Numbered from the stretch's first letter, positions 18,634 through 26,727 are shown. The stretch is DNA of 64,000 bases from Nitrospira lenta (GCF_900403705.1 NZ_OUNR01000012.1:496001-560000); one strand, 5' to 3'. Numbers and translations: made by a program. Notes: a model not told the origin generated them from the sequence alone.

Positions 18634-19762
18634 TCGAATGCGCAGTCTGATCGTAGTTGCGATCACCATGGTCTTGTGGCCTCAGCTTGGACTGACTGCC
18701 GATCGAGCGAAAAGCGCGCCGGCCGCTAAGGCCGCCGTGTCAGGATCAAGTAGTGCCGAGCGGCATTTCAAGAATGTGAAGCAGCTCACCTTCGGCCGGC
18801 AAAATGCCGAAGCCTATTTTTCCTTCACGGGGAATAAGCTCATTTTCCAGTCGACCAACAACTGGATGAAAGACACCTACGCGGCCACCCTGAAACCGGG
18901 CGACATCCCCCTTGGCTGCTACCAGATGTATGTGATGGATCTGGAGAGCGAGAGTGTCCGCCTGGTCAGCACCGGGTCGGGCGCCACGACCTGCGGCTAC
19001 TTCTTTCCGGGCGATCGGCGGGTGCTCTACTCCTCCACCCATCTGCACGGGCCGAACTGTCCGCCTAAACCGAAGCGCGAAGGCCCCTATCGCTGGGCGC
19101 TCGACGACTATGATCTGTTTGCCGCCCGCATCGACGGGCAAGAGATGCAACGGCTGACCAATACGCCCGGCTACGACGCGGAAGCCACGGTCTCGCCGGA
19201 CGGCAAGAGCATCGTGTGGACCTCAGTTAGAGACGGCGATTTGGATATTTATGTCATGGACCTCGATGGGTCTCACCATCGCCGCTTGACCGACGATGTC
19301 GGTTACGACGGCGGAGCATTCTTTTCTCCGGACAGCAAACGCATTGTCTATCGGGCGTCCCATCCCACGGATCCGGCCGAGATCGCGCACTACAAAGAGT
19401 TGCTGGGGCAGCGGCTGGTGGAGCCGGGCCAACTGGAACTGTTCATCATGAATGCCGACGGCAGCGGCAAGTACCAAGTGACGTCGAACGGCGCATCGAA
19501 TTTCTCACCGTTTTTCCACCCGGACGGAAAGCGGATTATTTTCTCTTCCAACGTTGAAACTCGCGGCGAGGGCGGCCGGCCCAGCTTTCATCTGTATCTC
19601 GTGGGCGACGACGGCGCCGGATTGGAACGCCTGACGTTCGACGGACAGTTCAACAGCTTTCCGATGTTCTCGCCGGACGGCAAACGCGTGGTGTGGGTAT
19701 CCGACCGCAACGCGAAGCAGCCGGGCGAGTTCAATGTCTTCCTGGCAGATTGGGTGCCGTAA
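18620..19762 (+). CDS. TolB-like WD40/PD40 beta-propeller protein
   Basis: 380 residues from ATG 18620 with GGAGG nine bases upstream; it overlaps the peptidase gene. A signal peptide is present (LWPQLGLTA). Repeated PD40-type blades carry the motifs TVSPDGKSIVWTS, FSPDSKRIVYRAS, FHPDGKRIIFSS and FSPDGKRVVWVSD, separated by strands such as LDIYVMDLDGSHHRRLT. This is a periplasmic six-bladed propeller of the TolB type. It is not TolB itself, as no pal/tol genes are near. Coupling to the M1 peptidase suggests a joint role in peptide handling (inference). Confidence 0.85.
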   Translation: MNSGNRMRSLIVVAITMVLWPQLGLTADRAKSAPAAKAAVSGSSSAERHFKNVKQLTFGRQNAEAYFSFTGNKLIFQSTNNWMKDTYAATLKPGDIPLGCYQMYVMDLESESVRLVSTGSGATTCGYFFPGDRRVLYSSTHLHGPNCPPKPKREGPYRWALDDYDLFAARIDGQEMQRLTNTPGYDAEATVSPDGKSIVWTSVRDGDLDIYVMDLDGSHHRRLTDDVGYDGGAFFSPDSKRIVYRASHPTDPAEIAHYKELLGQRLVEPGQLELFIMNADGSGKYQVTSNGASNFSPFFHPDGKRIIFSSNVETRGEGGRPSFHLYLVGDDGAGLERLTFDGQFNSFPMFSPDGKRVVWVSDRNAKQPGEFNVFLADWVP

Positions 19763-19792
19763 GGCAGCGATACGTGGCGAGTGATCGGTCTC

Positions 19793-20890
19793 ATGGATAA
19801 TGCTGATCCAGTTCCTCCTGCGGGTCAGGAGCCGCGAGTCTCGTCGCTCGTGTCTCTGGCCAGTCTCTGTGCGGCTCTAGCCTGTGTCTTTTGGGGCCTG
19901 CGCCAGCTCGACGGTCCGACGGCGCGCTATCTGCGTACGATCACCACGCCGGAGGGCGGCGGGACGCTGACGGTTCCCTGGATGGCGTTCGTGAGCCATG
20001 CCGGCAACTGGATCGGAGATGGGCGGCAGTTGCTGATCGTCAGCGCGATCCTGCTGGCTGTGGGATGGATGTTGCCGGCTTCGCGTGGGCTTGCGATCGG
20101 TGTACAAACGCTGTGGGCGCATGGGCTGGCCACGGTGCTCGTTCATACGGTGAAGCATCTTGTCGGTCGGCCACGGCCGAAATTCTCTGCATCGGGAGAT
20201 TGGTCCATCGCGCCGTCACTGGCCTCCGGGTTTGACTCGTTTCCGTCCGGCCATACGACGGCGACCGTTGCGCTCGCGGTGGTCTTGAGCCGCCGCGTTC
20301 CGTCGCTGGCGGTTCTGTGCATGAGCGTCGCGGCATTCGTCGCGCTCAGCCGTGTGTTGCGCGGATCGCATTTCCCCAGCGATGTGTTCGGCGGGTGGGT
20401 ATTGGGAACGGTAAGCGGGATGGTGGCGGCCGCTCCGTGGAAGGACTGGATTCGGTCGGTTGAATCCGCTCTCTATCATGCTGCAATCGGAACGGTCTGG
20501 GGCTTTGCACTCTTCTGGTCATTGACGTATCCGGTCGAGTCCGGGCCGGAGAGCCTGTTTCTCATCGGGGTCGGTGCCTTGCTGGTCGCGGTCGGCTTCG
20601 TGGCGTACCTCCGCAAGCGGTGGCCGAGCCGCGTGGCGTTGACAACAAGTTCAACGCAAGGGCCGATCTTGGCGATGGCGCTTGGCTTATCGCTGATGTC
20701 CACGGCACCCATTGTCATGGCGTCAACCGGATTGCTCTGCGTCGCGCTCTGGCTCCGCGGAGATCAGGCCCCGAATGCGATGGAAGAATCTTGCTGGATT
20801 CCCGTGCTCAGAGAGTGCGAGTTGATCGGAGCGGTCCTGCTGAGTCTGGCCATCCTCGTGGCGGGTCGAGGTGTTCTGCCGCTGTTGTGA
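19793..20890 (+). CDS. PAP2-family membrane phosphatase
   Basis: 365 residues from ATG 19793; a GTG at 19781 would add four. It has many hydrophobic segments. The three phosphatase motifs are present: KHLVGRPRP, PSGHTTA and SRVLRGSHFPSDV (catalytic His). PAP2 enzymes act on lipid phosphates or undecaprenyl diphosphate on the periplasmic side. The C-terminal ~140 residues contain five or so further membrane segments not needed for catalysis. It runs toward a minus-strand lipid/glycan modification operon, which may or may not be related. Confidence 0.88.
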   Translation: MDNADPVPPAGQEPRVSSLVSLASLCAALACVFWGLRQLDGPTARYLRTITTPEGGGTLTVPWMAFVSHAGNWIGDGRQLLIVSAILLAVGWMLPASRGLAIGVQTLWAHGLATVLVHTVKHLVGRPRPKFSASGDWSIAPSLASGFDSFPSGHTTATVALAVVLSRRVPSLAVLCMSVAAFVALSRVLRGSHFPSDVFGGWVLGTVSGMVAAAPWKDWIRSVESALYHAAIGTVWGFALFWSLTYPVESGPESLFLIGVGALLVAVGFVAYLRKRWPSRVALTTSSTQGPILAMALGLSLMSTAPIVMASTGLLCVALWLRGDQAPNAMEESCWIPVLRECELIGAVLLSLAILVAGRGVLPLL

Positions 20891-20944
20891 AACCGTGATC
20901 CATGAATGATGGGCAGGTGTGTGTTCTCCACCCGTTCCGTCTTC

Positions 20945-22768
20945 TCAATGACCGAAGATCTTGGGTTCGAGCGCAGGCGGTGGAGGAAGGAGACCCTCTG
21001 GAATGTTCACCATCGGCTCACTGGCTAAGAGCAGATAGCCGTAGCGCTTTAAGATCGGCTGGTAGTTTTTGAGATCCCCCGGCAGTTTGTCCACAAACGA
21101 TTCCGGCAGCAGAATCATCGTGCGGCCCGGCTGGCCCAGGGCTCGGCGGAGGGTCTCTTCTTCACCCGACCCCACGAAGAGTACTTTGCGTCTGGCATAA
21201 AAGGCTGTTGAAGGTCGCGTTGCTCCGTAAGCGATCAGTTGTTCGCCCGGCGCCAGGTTCAATCCGGCCGCGTAGGCCAGCTCTTGCTGCGGCGCGACAA
21301 AATAGCGATTTGCCGCCGGCAGGACGAAGACCATCAACACGAGCACCACGCCGAACAGCGATCCGCCGGCCGCCCAGAAGGCCGCGCCGCGCCTGGTTTC
21401 AGACAGACCGAACAATCCCACCAGCCCCATGCCCACCAGCAGGACGGTGGCGGCGACATAGGGTCCGCTGCCCAGAGTGAGCTGCGTGGCCAATGGGTAT
21501 TCTTTCGTGAGTTTGCCCGCCAGTATCGTGTCGTAAATCCAAGGCAGGCAGGCCATGGCTCCCGCCAGAAGAAATCCCAGCCACATCACGACATGAACGG
21601 ACGCATTGCCGCCTCTGGTCGACGGTTCTCTCACGCAACGAGACCAATAGGAGGCGGTCAGCATCGCGGCAGCGGGAAAGAGCGGGCCGATGTAATGGGG
21701 AAGTCTCGTCGAAGAGAGCGTGAAAAACACCAAGGTCGCGAAGATCCAGGCGGCGGCGAACCAGTCTAGTTTGTCAGACTGTAAGGGAGCAGGGATCACG
21801 GGTGATGGATCTGTTCCCTCGCCAGGCGTCTCGTGCGTCACGCCTAAGGCCTTACGTTCTGCGCGCCAATTCTTGTAGGTCTGCGGCCAGGCAAAAATCA
21901 GCCAGCCGCTCCAGGGGAAAAAGCCGAGCAGCAACACTGGAAGGTAGAACAAGAATCCGAAGCTGTGTCCCTCCATCGGCTTGAGAAAGCGCCCGACGGT
22001 ATTGGCTTGCGCGGAGGCCGTGTACTCGCTGCCGTGGAGCCACCACATGCCCGCGTACCAGGGCAGCGCGATCAGGATTGTCAGCGCCGTGCCTGCGAGC
22101 GGTCGTCCCTCTTGCCAGAAGGATCGCCACTGTTTCGTGAGTGACAGATAGAGCGCCACGACGATCAGAGGAACCAGGAACCCCACCGGTCCCTTCGCCA
22201 GCGTCGCAATGCCCATGGCGGCATAATAGACCCACATCCAGGGGCGTCGCTCGCGCGTGGTCTGAAATCCCAGCCAGAAGGCGAAGAGTGAGAGCGTGGT
22301 GAAAAAAATCAACACACTGTCGGTCAGGGCCATGCGATTGAGCCCGATCATCTGGAGATTCAGCGCCAGCATCAATGCGGCAAGTAAACCCGTATTCGAG
22401 TCGCGTAGGCGCGTGAGAAACAGATAGGTCATCAGGACCAGGCCGAGCCCGAAGAAGGCCGATGGGAATCGCGCGGCGAATTCGCTGACGCCGAACGTCT
22501 TGTACGAGGCGCTCATCAGCCAGTAGACGAGTACAGGTTTCGCGTAGCGGGGTTCGTAGTTGAAGGTGGGGCTCATCCAGTCGCCGGTTTCGAGCATTTC
22601 TCGCCCGGCTTCGGCGTTGCGCCCTTCGTCGCGATCGGTCAGGCCAAGGGCGCCCAGATTCCAAAAGAATAAGATGCCGCAGAGGGCCAGTAGTAACCCG
22701 ATATGACGAATGACGGGCGAGGCATGTTCGGACGAAGGTCCGGGTATCTGCGAAGAGGACTCACTCAT
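20945..22768 (-). CDS. GT39/ArnT-type membrane glycosyltransferase
   Basis: 607 residues with about 12 membrane spans. The first periplasmic loop has the ArnT/PMT-type signature (LTDRDEGRNAEAGREM, then GDWMSPTFN and YAKPVLVYWL), which holds the acidic catalytic residue. Enzymes of this group move sugars from undecaprenyl phosphate to lipid A or proteins. The start overlaps the stop of the LAB_N gene by 4 bases (ATGA), so the two are coupled. With the upstream GT2, which would load the sugar on undecaprenyl phosphate, it forms a lipid A or surface glycan modification operon. Confidence 0.88.
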   Translation of the reverse strand: MSESSSQIPGPSSEHASPVIRHIGLLLALCGILFFWNLGALGLTDRDEGRNAEAGREMLETGDWMSPTFNYEPRYAKPVLVYWLMSASYKTFGVSEFAARFPSAFFGLGLVLMTYLFLTRLRDSNTGLLAALMLALNLQMIGLNRMALTDSVLIFFTTLSLFAFWLGFQTTRERRPWMWVYYAAMGIATLAKGPVGFLVPLIVVALYLSLTKQWRSFWQEGRPLAGTALTILIALPWYAGMWWLHGSEYTASAQANTVGRFLKPMEGHSFGFLFYLPVLLLGFFPWSGWLIFAWPQTYKNWRAERKALGVTHETPGEGTDPSPVIPAPLQSDKLDWFAAAWIFATLVFFTLSSTRLPHYIGPLFPAAAMLTASYWSRCVREPSTRGGNASVHVVMWLGFLLAGAMACLPWIYDTILAGKLTKEYPLATQLTLGSGPYVAATVLLVGMGLVGLFGLSETRRGAAFWAAGGSLFGVVLVLMVFVLPAANRYFVAPQQELAYAAGLNLAPGEQLIAYGATRPSTAFYARRKVLFVGSGEEETLRRALGQPGRTMILLPESFVDKLPGDLKNYQPILKRYGYLLLASEPMVNIPEGLLPPPPALEPKIFGH

Positions 22769-23058
22769 CCCTGATCACTCTTGGCGGGGTCGGTGTGTTT
22801 CGGGCGATAGATCAGCATGAGATTGCGCACGTAGACGACGGCGCCGATGCTCTGCCCGGCAATGAAGACAGGATCTTTCCGATAGATAGCATAGGCCAGC
22901 GTGATGAGGCCTCCGACGAGACTCAAGTACCAGAAGGAGACCGGCACTTTGCTGGACGCGCTCCGTTCCGAGGCGAGCCATTGTACGATCCAGCGGCCGA
23001 AGAACAGGCCCTGGCCGAGAAATCCCGTGACGATCCAGATGGTTTCAGTTGTGATCAT
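22765..23058 (-). CDS. Stand-alone lipid A biosynthesis N-terminal (LAB_N) protein
   Basis: 97 residues with three predicted membrane helices. The sequence fits the LAB_N family (GFLGQGLFFGRWIVQWLASE, then FWYLSLVGG, DPVFIAGQSIG, YVRNLMLI). The domain is named from the N-terminus of some LpxB proteins but often occurs alone between a GT2 and a GT39 gene, as here. Its biochemical role is unknown; a lipid-carrier or flippase role is a guess. It lies 17 bp after the GT2 stop and overlaps the GT39 start. Confidence 0.9.
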   Translation of the reverse strand: MITTETIWIVTGFLGQGLFFGRWIVQWLASERSASSKVPVSFWYLSLVGGLITLAYAIYRKDPVFIAGQSIGAVVYVRNLMLIYRPKHTDPAKSDQG

Positions 23059-23075
23059 AGAAAGAGGACTGCGAG

Positions 23076-23807
23076 TTAGTGACGTAGTGTGTACCGTAAA
23101 CAGCGATGTTGCATCCAGCGCACGGCGATCAGATCGTAGAGGCTCTTGAAGAGCCGGTTGCCGACGCCGTATTTGGAAATGCCATGCGCTCGGGGATGGT
23201 GGCTGACCGGAATTTCGGTGACGGTGAAGCCGTGCATGAGGGCTAAGGCCGGGAAAAACCGGTGCATGCCGGTGAAGAGCTGCAGCTTGTCCACGACGGC
23301 GCGCCGGAAAATTTTCAAGGAACAGCCGGTATCGTGCACGCGGTCGCCGGTCACGGCGCTGCGCACGGCGTTCGCGATGCGCGAGGAGAGCTTTCTGACG
23401 AGATTATCGTTGCGGCTGGTGCGCCACCCGCACACCAGATCGAATTTCTGTAAAAGGGGCAGCATCTTGTCGATATCGGCGGGATCATTTTGCAGATCGC
23501 CGTCCAGTGTTATGACCAGGTCACCGGTGGAATATTTGAATCCGGCGTCGAAGGCGGAAGACTGCCCGTAGTTGCGGTCGAAGTGCAGGACGCGGACGGC
23601 CGGATAGGTTTGTTTTAGCTGGTCCAGCAGTTCGCTGCTGCCGTCGCTGCTGCCGTCGTCGACGTACACCAGCTCAAACGGCGCGGTTTTGGATTCTTCG
23701 CGCGCCGACAGAACCTTGAGCACCTGTTCGGTCAGCGGCGTGAGATTGTCTCGTTCATCCTTGATGGGAATGACGACGGAGGCCCATGGGCGAGTGGAAT
23801 TGGTCAT
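23076..23807 (-). CDS. GT2 family polyprenyl-phosphate glycosyltransferase
   Basis: 243 residues from ATG 23807. A GT-A fold of the DPM1/ArnC type: SVVIPIKDERDNL at the nucleotide site, VYVDDGSSDGS, and the metal-binding DGDLQNDP. It lacks the C-terminal membrane helices of ArnC, so it resembles soluble DPM1. Likely product: a sugar linked to undecaprenyl phosphate for the downstream GT39. ATG 23807 overlaps the stop of a 51-codon frame that repeats this gene's own 5-prime end. Confidence 0.9.
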   Translation of the reverse strand: MTNSTRPWASVVIPIKDERDNLTPLTEQVLKVLSAREESKTAPFELVYVDDGSSDGSSELLDQLKQTYPAVRVLHFDRNYGQSSAFDAGFKYSTGDLVITLDGDLQNDPADIDKMLPLLQKFDLVCGWRTSRNDNLVRKLSSRIANAVRSAVTGDRVHDTGCSLKIFRRAVVDKLQLFTGMHRFFPALALMHGFTVTEIPVSHHPRAHGISKYGVGNRLFKSLYDLIAVRWMQHRCLRYTLRH

Positions 23808-23959
23808 CGTGCGTGGCGGCTCCTGCACGAACGGGGGCACAGGACTATAGTGGATTCCACACGCGCCGTGATCATCTGTTTCGTGAGCGGGGTGAGATTG
23901 TCCCGTTCATCCTTGATGGGCATGACAACGGAAGGCCACAGATGAGGTGTTGGGCTCAT
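23804..23959 (-). pseudogene. Truncated duplicate of the GT2 5-prime end (51 codons)
   Basis: A frame from ATG 23959 to TGA 23806-23804 encodes WPSVVMPIKDERDNLTPLT, nearly the same as residues 8-26 of the following GT2 (ASVVIPIKDERDNLTPLT). After that it diverges, although T-x-Q and AR-x-ES still line up, suggesting an internal deletion. At DNA level about 43 of 50 bases match between 23886-23935 and 23736-23785. Its stop overlaps the GT2 start as ATGA. It is best read as the remnant of a tandem duplication; it may still be translated and act as a coupled leader. Confidence 0.7.
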
Positions 23960-24062
23960 GAGGCGCCGCGCGGTCTTGATGAGTGTCGCAACATCGTCAC
24001 GCCGGCATTCTAACGAATGGTCCGGAGACCGTCAAACGAGGGCCGTGGCATAGCCTCACCGG

Positions 24063-25745
24063 TCATTCGACCGTGATGCGGCGATCGACATAGGAGGCAA
24101 CCGCCGGATCGGTGGTCGCGAAGATAACCGACCAGGGTTCGTCCTGGGCGCACAGCCGACGCAAAATCGTTTCGCGCAGGGAGGGATTCATGTTGTGCAG
24201 GGTGCCGTCGATGATCAGGACCTGCGGCCGGATGACAATGGCGCGGGCGAGCAGGAGGCACAGCGTCTGGCTCAACGTGAATTGATCGCGGTGGCCCGTC
24301 ACGTGCGTGGCCAGGCCGTCCGAAAAGTGTTCGATCTCTTCGTCGAGTCCCACGAAACGGAGCGCCCACAGAATATCGTTATGGGAAATGGCGGGGCGGC
24401 CCAGCGTTAGATTGTCCTCGATCGTCCCTTCGAGCAGCGTGGGCAGCGAGTCCAGCATCAAGCTGCGATAGGGATCGATCGACTCCAGGCTCACTTCGAC
24501 CAGATTGATATCGTTGTACCTCACCACGCCGCCGGTGGGCGGGAGCAGACCGGCCAGGACCTTGGCCACGGCGGTTTTTTGCACGTTAGACCGGCAGAGC
24601 AGGGCGATCTTTTCCCCGGCGACTACGTCCAAATTCAGATGCTCGAACAGTGGGGTCGCATTCGGATGGGCGAAGGAAAGATTGCGCGCGATGACCGAGA
24701 TTCCTTCCCACCCGAAGTGTCCTGCCGGGACAGTGGCCTTGGCGCCGGGCTCGTCCTGGGGCAGCGAAAAAAAGGCGTTCATTTCCCGGAAGGCTACGAA
24801 GGCGAAGAACATGTGCACCATGCGGCGCGCCAGCGTGTCCATGCTCAGGAGGAGTAAGCCTGCTTGCAATTCCGCGGCGGCAAACTGGCCCACGGTCAAT
24901 TGGCCGGCCGAGACAAGTAGGCCGGCGGTGGCGATCATGCCGGTGTGGCCGGCGACTTGCCAGAACGCCGCCGCTTTGTACTGGCGGCCGGTCAGCAGGT
25001 CGGAGCGGCGCTGCCGCACGCGCACGTAGGCCTTGGTCAAGGCGTCCGTTTTCTGCATTAGGAACGGGCTGTGTCCGGCGGCACGCAGGTGAGGGAGATT
25101 GGCGGCGATATTTTGCATCCAGTGGTAGATCTCATAATTCAGCCGCGACATTTCGAGCGTGATCAGGAAGCCGCCCCGTCCGAACAGCGTGAGCAGCGCG
25201 ACGAAACCCACGATCAGCGTGACGTTGTAGAGCAGGAAATAGGGGTGGAACAAGATGAGCATCGACATGCCGATTGTGCCCACGACGGCGACGTTGAAGA
25301 GGTCGGAGATCATGGCGACCAGGGCGCGGGTCAGCAGGTCGGCTTCTATGAAGCGGTGCGCATGCTGGGGGAGAAACGAGTCTTCTTTCAGCCGCGGCAG
25401 GGTGTCGGTAAAGGCGATGGCGATTCGGGTATAGATCCGCTGCTGGAGCGTTTCGGCGCCGCGTGCTTGGACGACTCGGAAGGCCGCGGCCCCAGTCAGG
25501 GCGCAGCCCACGACGAGGGCTAGCGTGAAGATCATGGCCGGCTCGACGGCAAAGGAAAAGGTGCTGACCAACTCCTGCACAGCGATCGGCACGCAGAGCA
25601 GGAACATGCCGATTGCCACGGCATACGAAAAGAGGAGGCTGAGCATCTTCCATTCGAGGCGGATGAGCAACCCCAATTGGATGAGGATGTCGTCGAGGAT
25701 ATTGCGGAGTTGATATTGAGGAAATGCAGGGTCCGGTGTGGCCAT
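24063..25745 (-). CDS. ABC-exporter-like protein with degenerate ATPase domain, fluoride-riboswitch controlled
   Basis: 560 residues. Residues ~30-320 form an ABC type-1 exporter-like membrane domain with about five or six helices. Residues ~345-560 align with an ABC nucleotide-binding domain, but every catalytic motif is broken. Walker A is CRSNVQKT (384-391; glycines lost). The Q-loop Gln is absent (SLMLDSLPTLLEGTIEDNL). The signature LSGGQ is LSQTL (491-495). Walker B ends in IIDG (511-514; catalytic Glu to Gly). The switch His is Thr (FATTDP). The frame is intact with no stops, so this looks like a kept pseudo-ATPase rather than decay. A fluoride riboswitch lies in its leader, so a role in fluoride tolerance is inferred. 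Confidence 0.85.
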   Translation of the reverse strand: MATPDPAFPQYQLRNILDDILIQLGLLIRLEWKMLSLLFSYAVAIGMFLLCVPIAVQELVSTFSFAVEPAMIFTLALVVGCALTGAAAFRVVQARGAETLQQRIYTRIAIAFTDTLPRLKEDSFLPQHAHRFIEADLLTRALVAMISDLFNVAVVGTIGMSMLILFHPYFLLYNVTLIVGFVALLTLFGRGGFLITLEMSRLNYEIYHWMQNIAANLPHLRAAGHSPFLMQKTDALTKAYVRVRQRRSDLLTGRQYKAAAFWQVAGHTGMIATAGLLVSAGQLTVGQFAAAELQAGLLLLSMDTLARRMVHMFFAFVAFREMNAFFSLPQDEPGAKATVPAGHFGWEGISVIARNLSFAHPNATPLFEHLNLDVVAGEKIALLCRSNVQKTAVAKVLAGLLPPTGGVVRYNDINLVEVSLESIDPYRSLMLDSLPTLLEGTIEDNLTLGRPAISHNDILWALRFVGLDEEIEHFSDGLATHVTGHRDQFTLSQTLCLLLARAIVIRPQVLIIDGTLHNMNPSLRETILRRLCAQDEPWSVIFATTDPAVASYVDRRITVE

Positions 25746-25750
25746 GACGA

Positions 25751-25777
25751 CAGCTCCTACCAGAGGGTGCGTAGGAG
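25751..25777 (-). promoter_or_regulatory. Hairpin masking the ribosome site (riboswitch expression platform)
   Basis: On the minus strand CTCCTAC (25777-25771), the 3-prime end of the aptamer, can pair with GTAGGAG (25760-25754) across a 10-base loop. GTAGGAG contains the Shine-Dalgarno AGGAG, 8 bases before the ATG at 25745. Aptamer folding would hold CTCCTAC and free the ribosome site, so fluoride should switch translation on. Confidence 0.7.
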
Positions 25778-25827
25778 TTATCAGCCCGGGTGAAAACCGC
25801 AGGCGGTTCCGGTGAACCCCATCACCG
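25771..25827 (-). promoter_or_regulatory. Fluoride riboswitch (crcB motif)
   Basis: Read on the minus strand from 25826, the leader matches the conserved parts of the fluoride aptamer in order: GGTGATGGGGTTCACC, then a short linker and AAC, then a stem GCCTG/CGGGC, then TGATAACTCCTAC. These correspond to the known GGNGAUGG-NN-UUCNCC element, the AAC joint, the variable stem and the 3-prime UGAU...CUCCUAC element. Fluoride riboswitches bind one fluoride through three magnesium ions and usually control crcB/fluc or CLC-F exporters. Here the gene controlled is an ABC-like protein instead. Confidence 0.88.
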
Positions 25828-25844
25828 TCAGGAATCTCTCAATG

Positions 25845-25873
25845 CTTATATACGCCCGTCGTCCGGCCGTCAA
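25845..25873 (-). promoter_or_regulatory. Sigma-70 promoter of the fluoride-responsive gene
   Basis: Minus strand: TTGACG (25873-25868), 17-base spacer, TATAAG (25850-25845). Both hexamers match 5 of 6 consensus bases at ideal spacing. Transcription would start near 25838, about 12 bases before the aptamer, so the aptamer lies at the very start of the mRNA. Confidence 0.72.
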
Positions 25874-25972
25874 TAAAGAGGCCGTGAGACGAGCGGGGTA
25901 TGCGCGAAATCCAGGCCGGTCTAGCGGCGTTGTCCGCACTCGCATCGTCGCGCGGGCCGCGCCCGTCGCGCA

Positions 25973-26515
25973 TTATTTGACGATCGTAAACCGCATCGTG
26001 CCGATGAGGCTCATCTCGCTCACCTGTTCGCCGGCGTGGATTTCGACTTTGTAACGCCCCGGCGTCCAGCGTTCGTTCGGCGGGAGTAGTTTTAAATACC
26101 CGCTCTCATCTTCCAAGGCCATGTGCATGGCGTCCTCACTGACGATCGTGTCCGGTTTGACGCCGGGTATCCCTTCGGGGAAGCACTGGCCGAATACCTT
26201 GAATGCTTGGTAATGCTGATGGAGAGCGAAGACGATGAAGATGGCCGGTGTCTCAGCGGCAAATCGTTCGGTCGGCTTCACTGGGACTATTTCATGCGTC
26301 TGGCGAAAGCCCAGTTCTTCCTCAAATCCCTCGGCCATCGTAATGGAACGAAACATTCCCTGCGGGGGGGCATCGAAGTCGTACGGCTTGGTATCTTCCG
26401 GCCGATTCTGAAACTCTGGGATGGGGAGATTCTTGGTGATCGGCAGTTCCCCGGCCCAGTTGGAGGCCGGTGCAGCGAGTAGGGTAGTCAGGGTAATGAG
26501 AAGGAGGCGGCTCAT
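25973..26515 (-). CDS. Secreted protein of unknown function
   Basis: 180 residues from ATG 26515, picked because it starts a clear signal peptide (MSRLLLITLTTLLAAPASNW, cleavage near NWA-GE). The mature part has acidic and proline-rich stretches. Its last ~70 residues (GYLKLLPPNERWTPGRYKVE, then MRFTIV) look like a beta-sandwich domain seen in proteins that end in such a W-x-P-G-x-Y motif. I do not recognise a family for the whole protein. It lies 100 bp before the promoter of the fluoride-riboswitch gene on the same strand, so read-through is possible. Confidence 0.72.
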   Translation of the reverse strand: MSRLLLITLTTLLAAPASNWAGELPITKNLPIPEFQNRPEDTKPYDFDAPPQGMFRSITMAEGFEEELGFRQTHEIVPVKPTERFAAETPAIFIVFALHQHYQAFKVFGQCFPEGIPGVKPDTIVSEDAMHMALEDESGYLKLLPPNERWTPGRYKVEIHAGEQVSEMSLIGTMRFTIVK

Positions 26516-26577
26516 ATGCAAGGTCTGGTACACCTCCTCAATAGTGCGAGTCAAGGTCACGCCTGGACTCTCTTCTA

Positions 26578-26615
26578 ATTTCTCCCCTGGCCCTTCCTTA
26601 CGAAGGAGGGGAAAT
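26578..26615. repeat. Dispersed palindromic repeat, copy 1
   Basis: An imperfect inverted repeat whose right arm is AAGGAGGGGAAAT (26603-26615), facing a CTTCCTT/CCCCT left arm. The core CCTTACGAAGGAGGGG is shared with copies near 28254, 33293 and 33727. It lies between two divergent genes. Confidence 0.6.
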
Positions 26616-26660
26616 CGACCGCGACGAGGCCGCATTTCCCCGATTGCGGCGCTTTCGAGC

Positions 26661-26727
26661 CGTCTGTTACAATCGCGATTCTTTACCGGGGGCTGGAATG
26701 CGTGAGCGCGTTCCAAGACGCCGCTGG
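26661..26727 (+). repeat. Degenerate upstream copy of the methyltransferase 5-prime end
   Basis: The stretch starting CGTCTGTTACAA at 26661 matches the stretch starting CGTCTGTTACAA at 26774 (offset 113). Both continue with CTGGAA, a start codon, and GAGC-CGTT-CAAGACGCCG. The upstream copy has GTG at 26702 encoding SAFQDA; the real gene has ATG 26815 encoding STLQDA. The upstream frame stops at TGA after 29 codons. Confidence 0.6.

Noticed and set aside
25973-26716. 247-codon version of the secreted protein
   Set aside because: The first ~67 codons run through a palindromic repeat and the duplicated leader; the signal peptide begins at ATG 26515.
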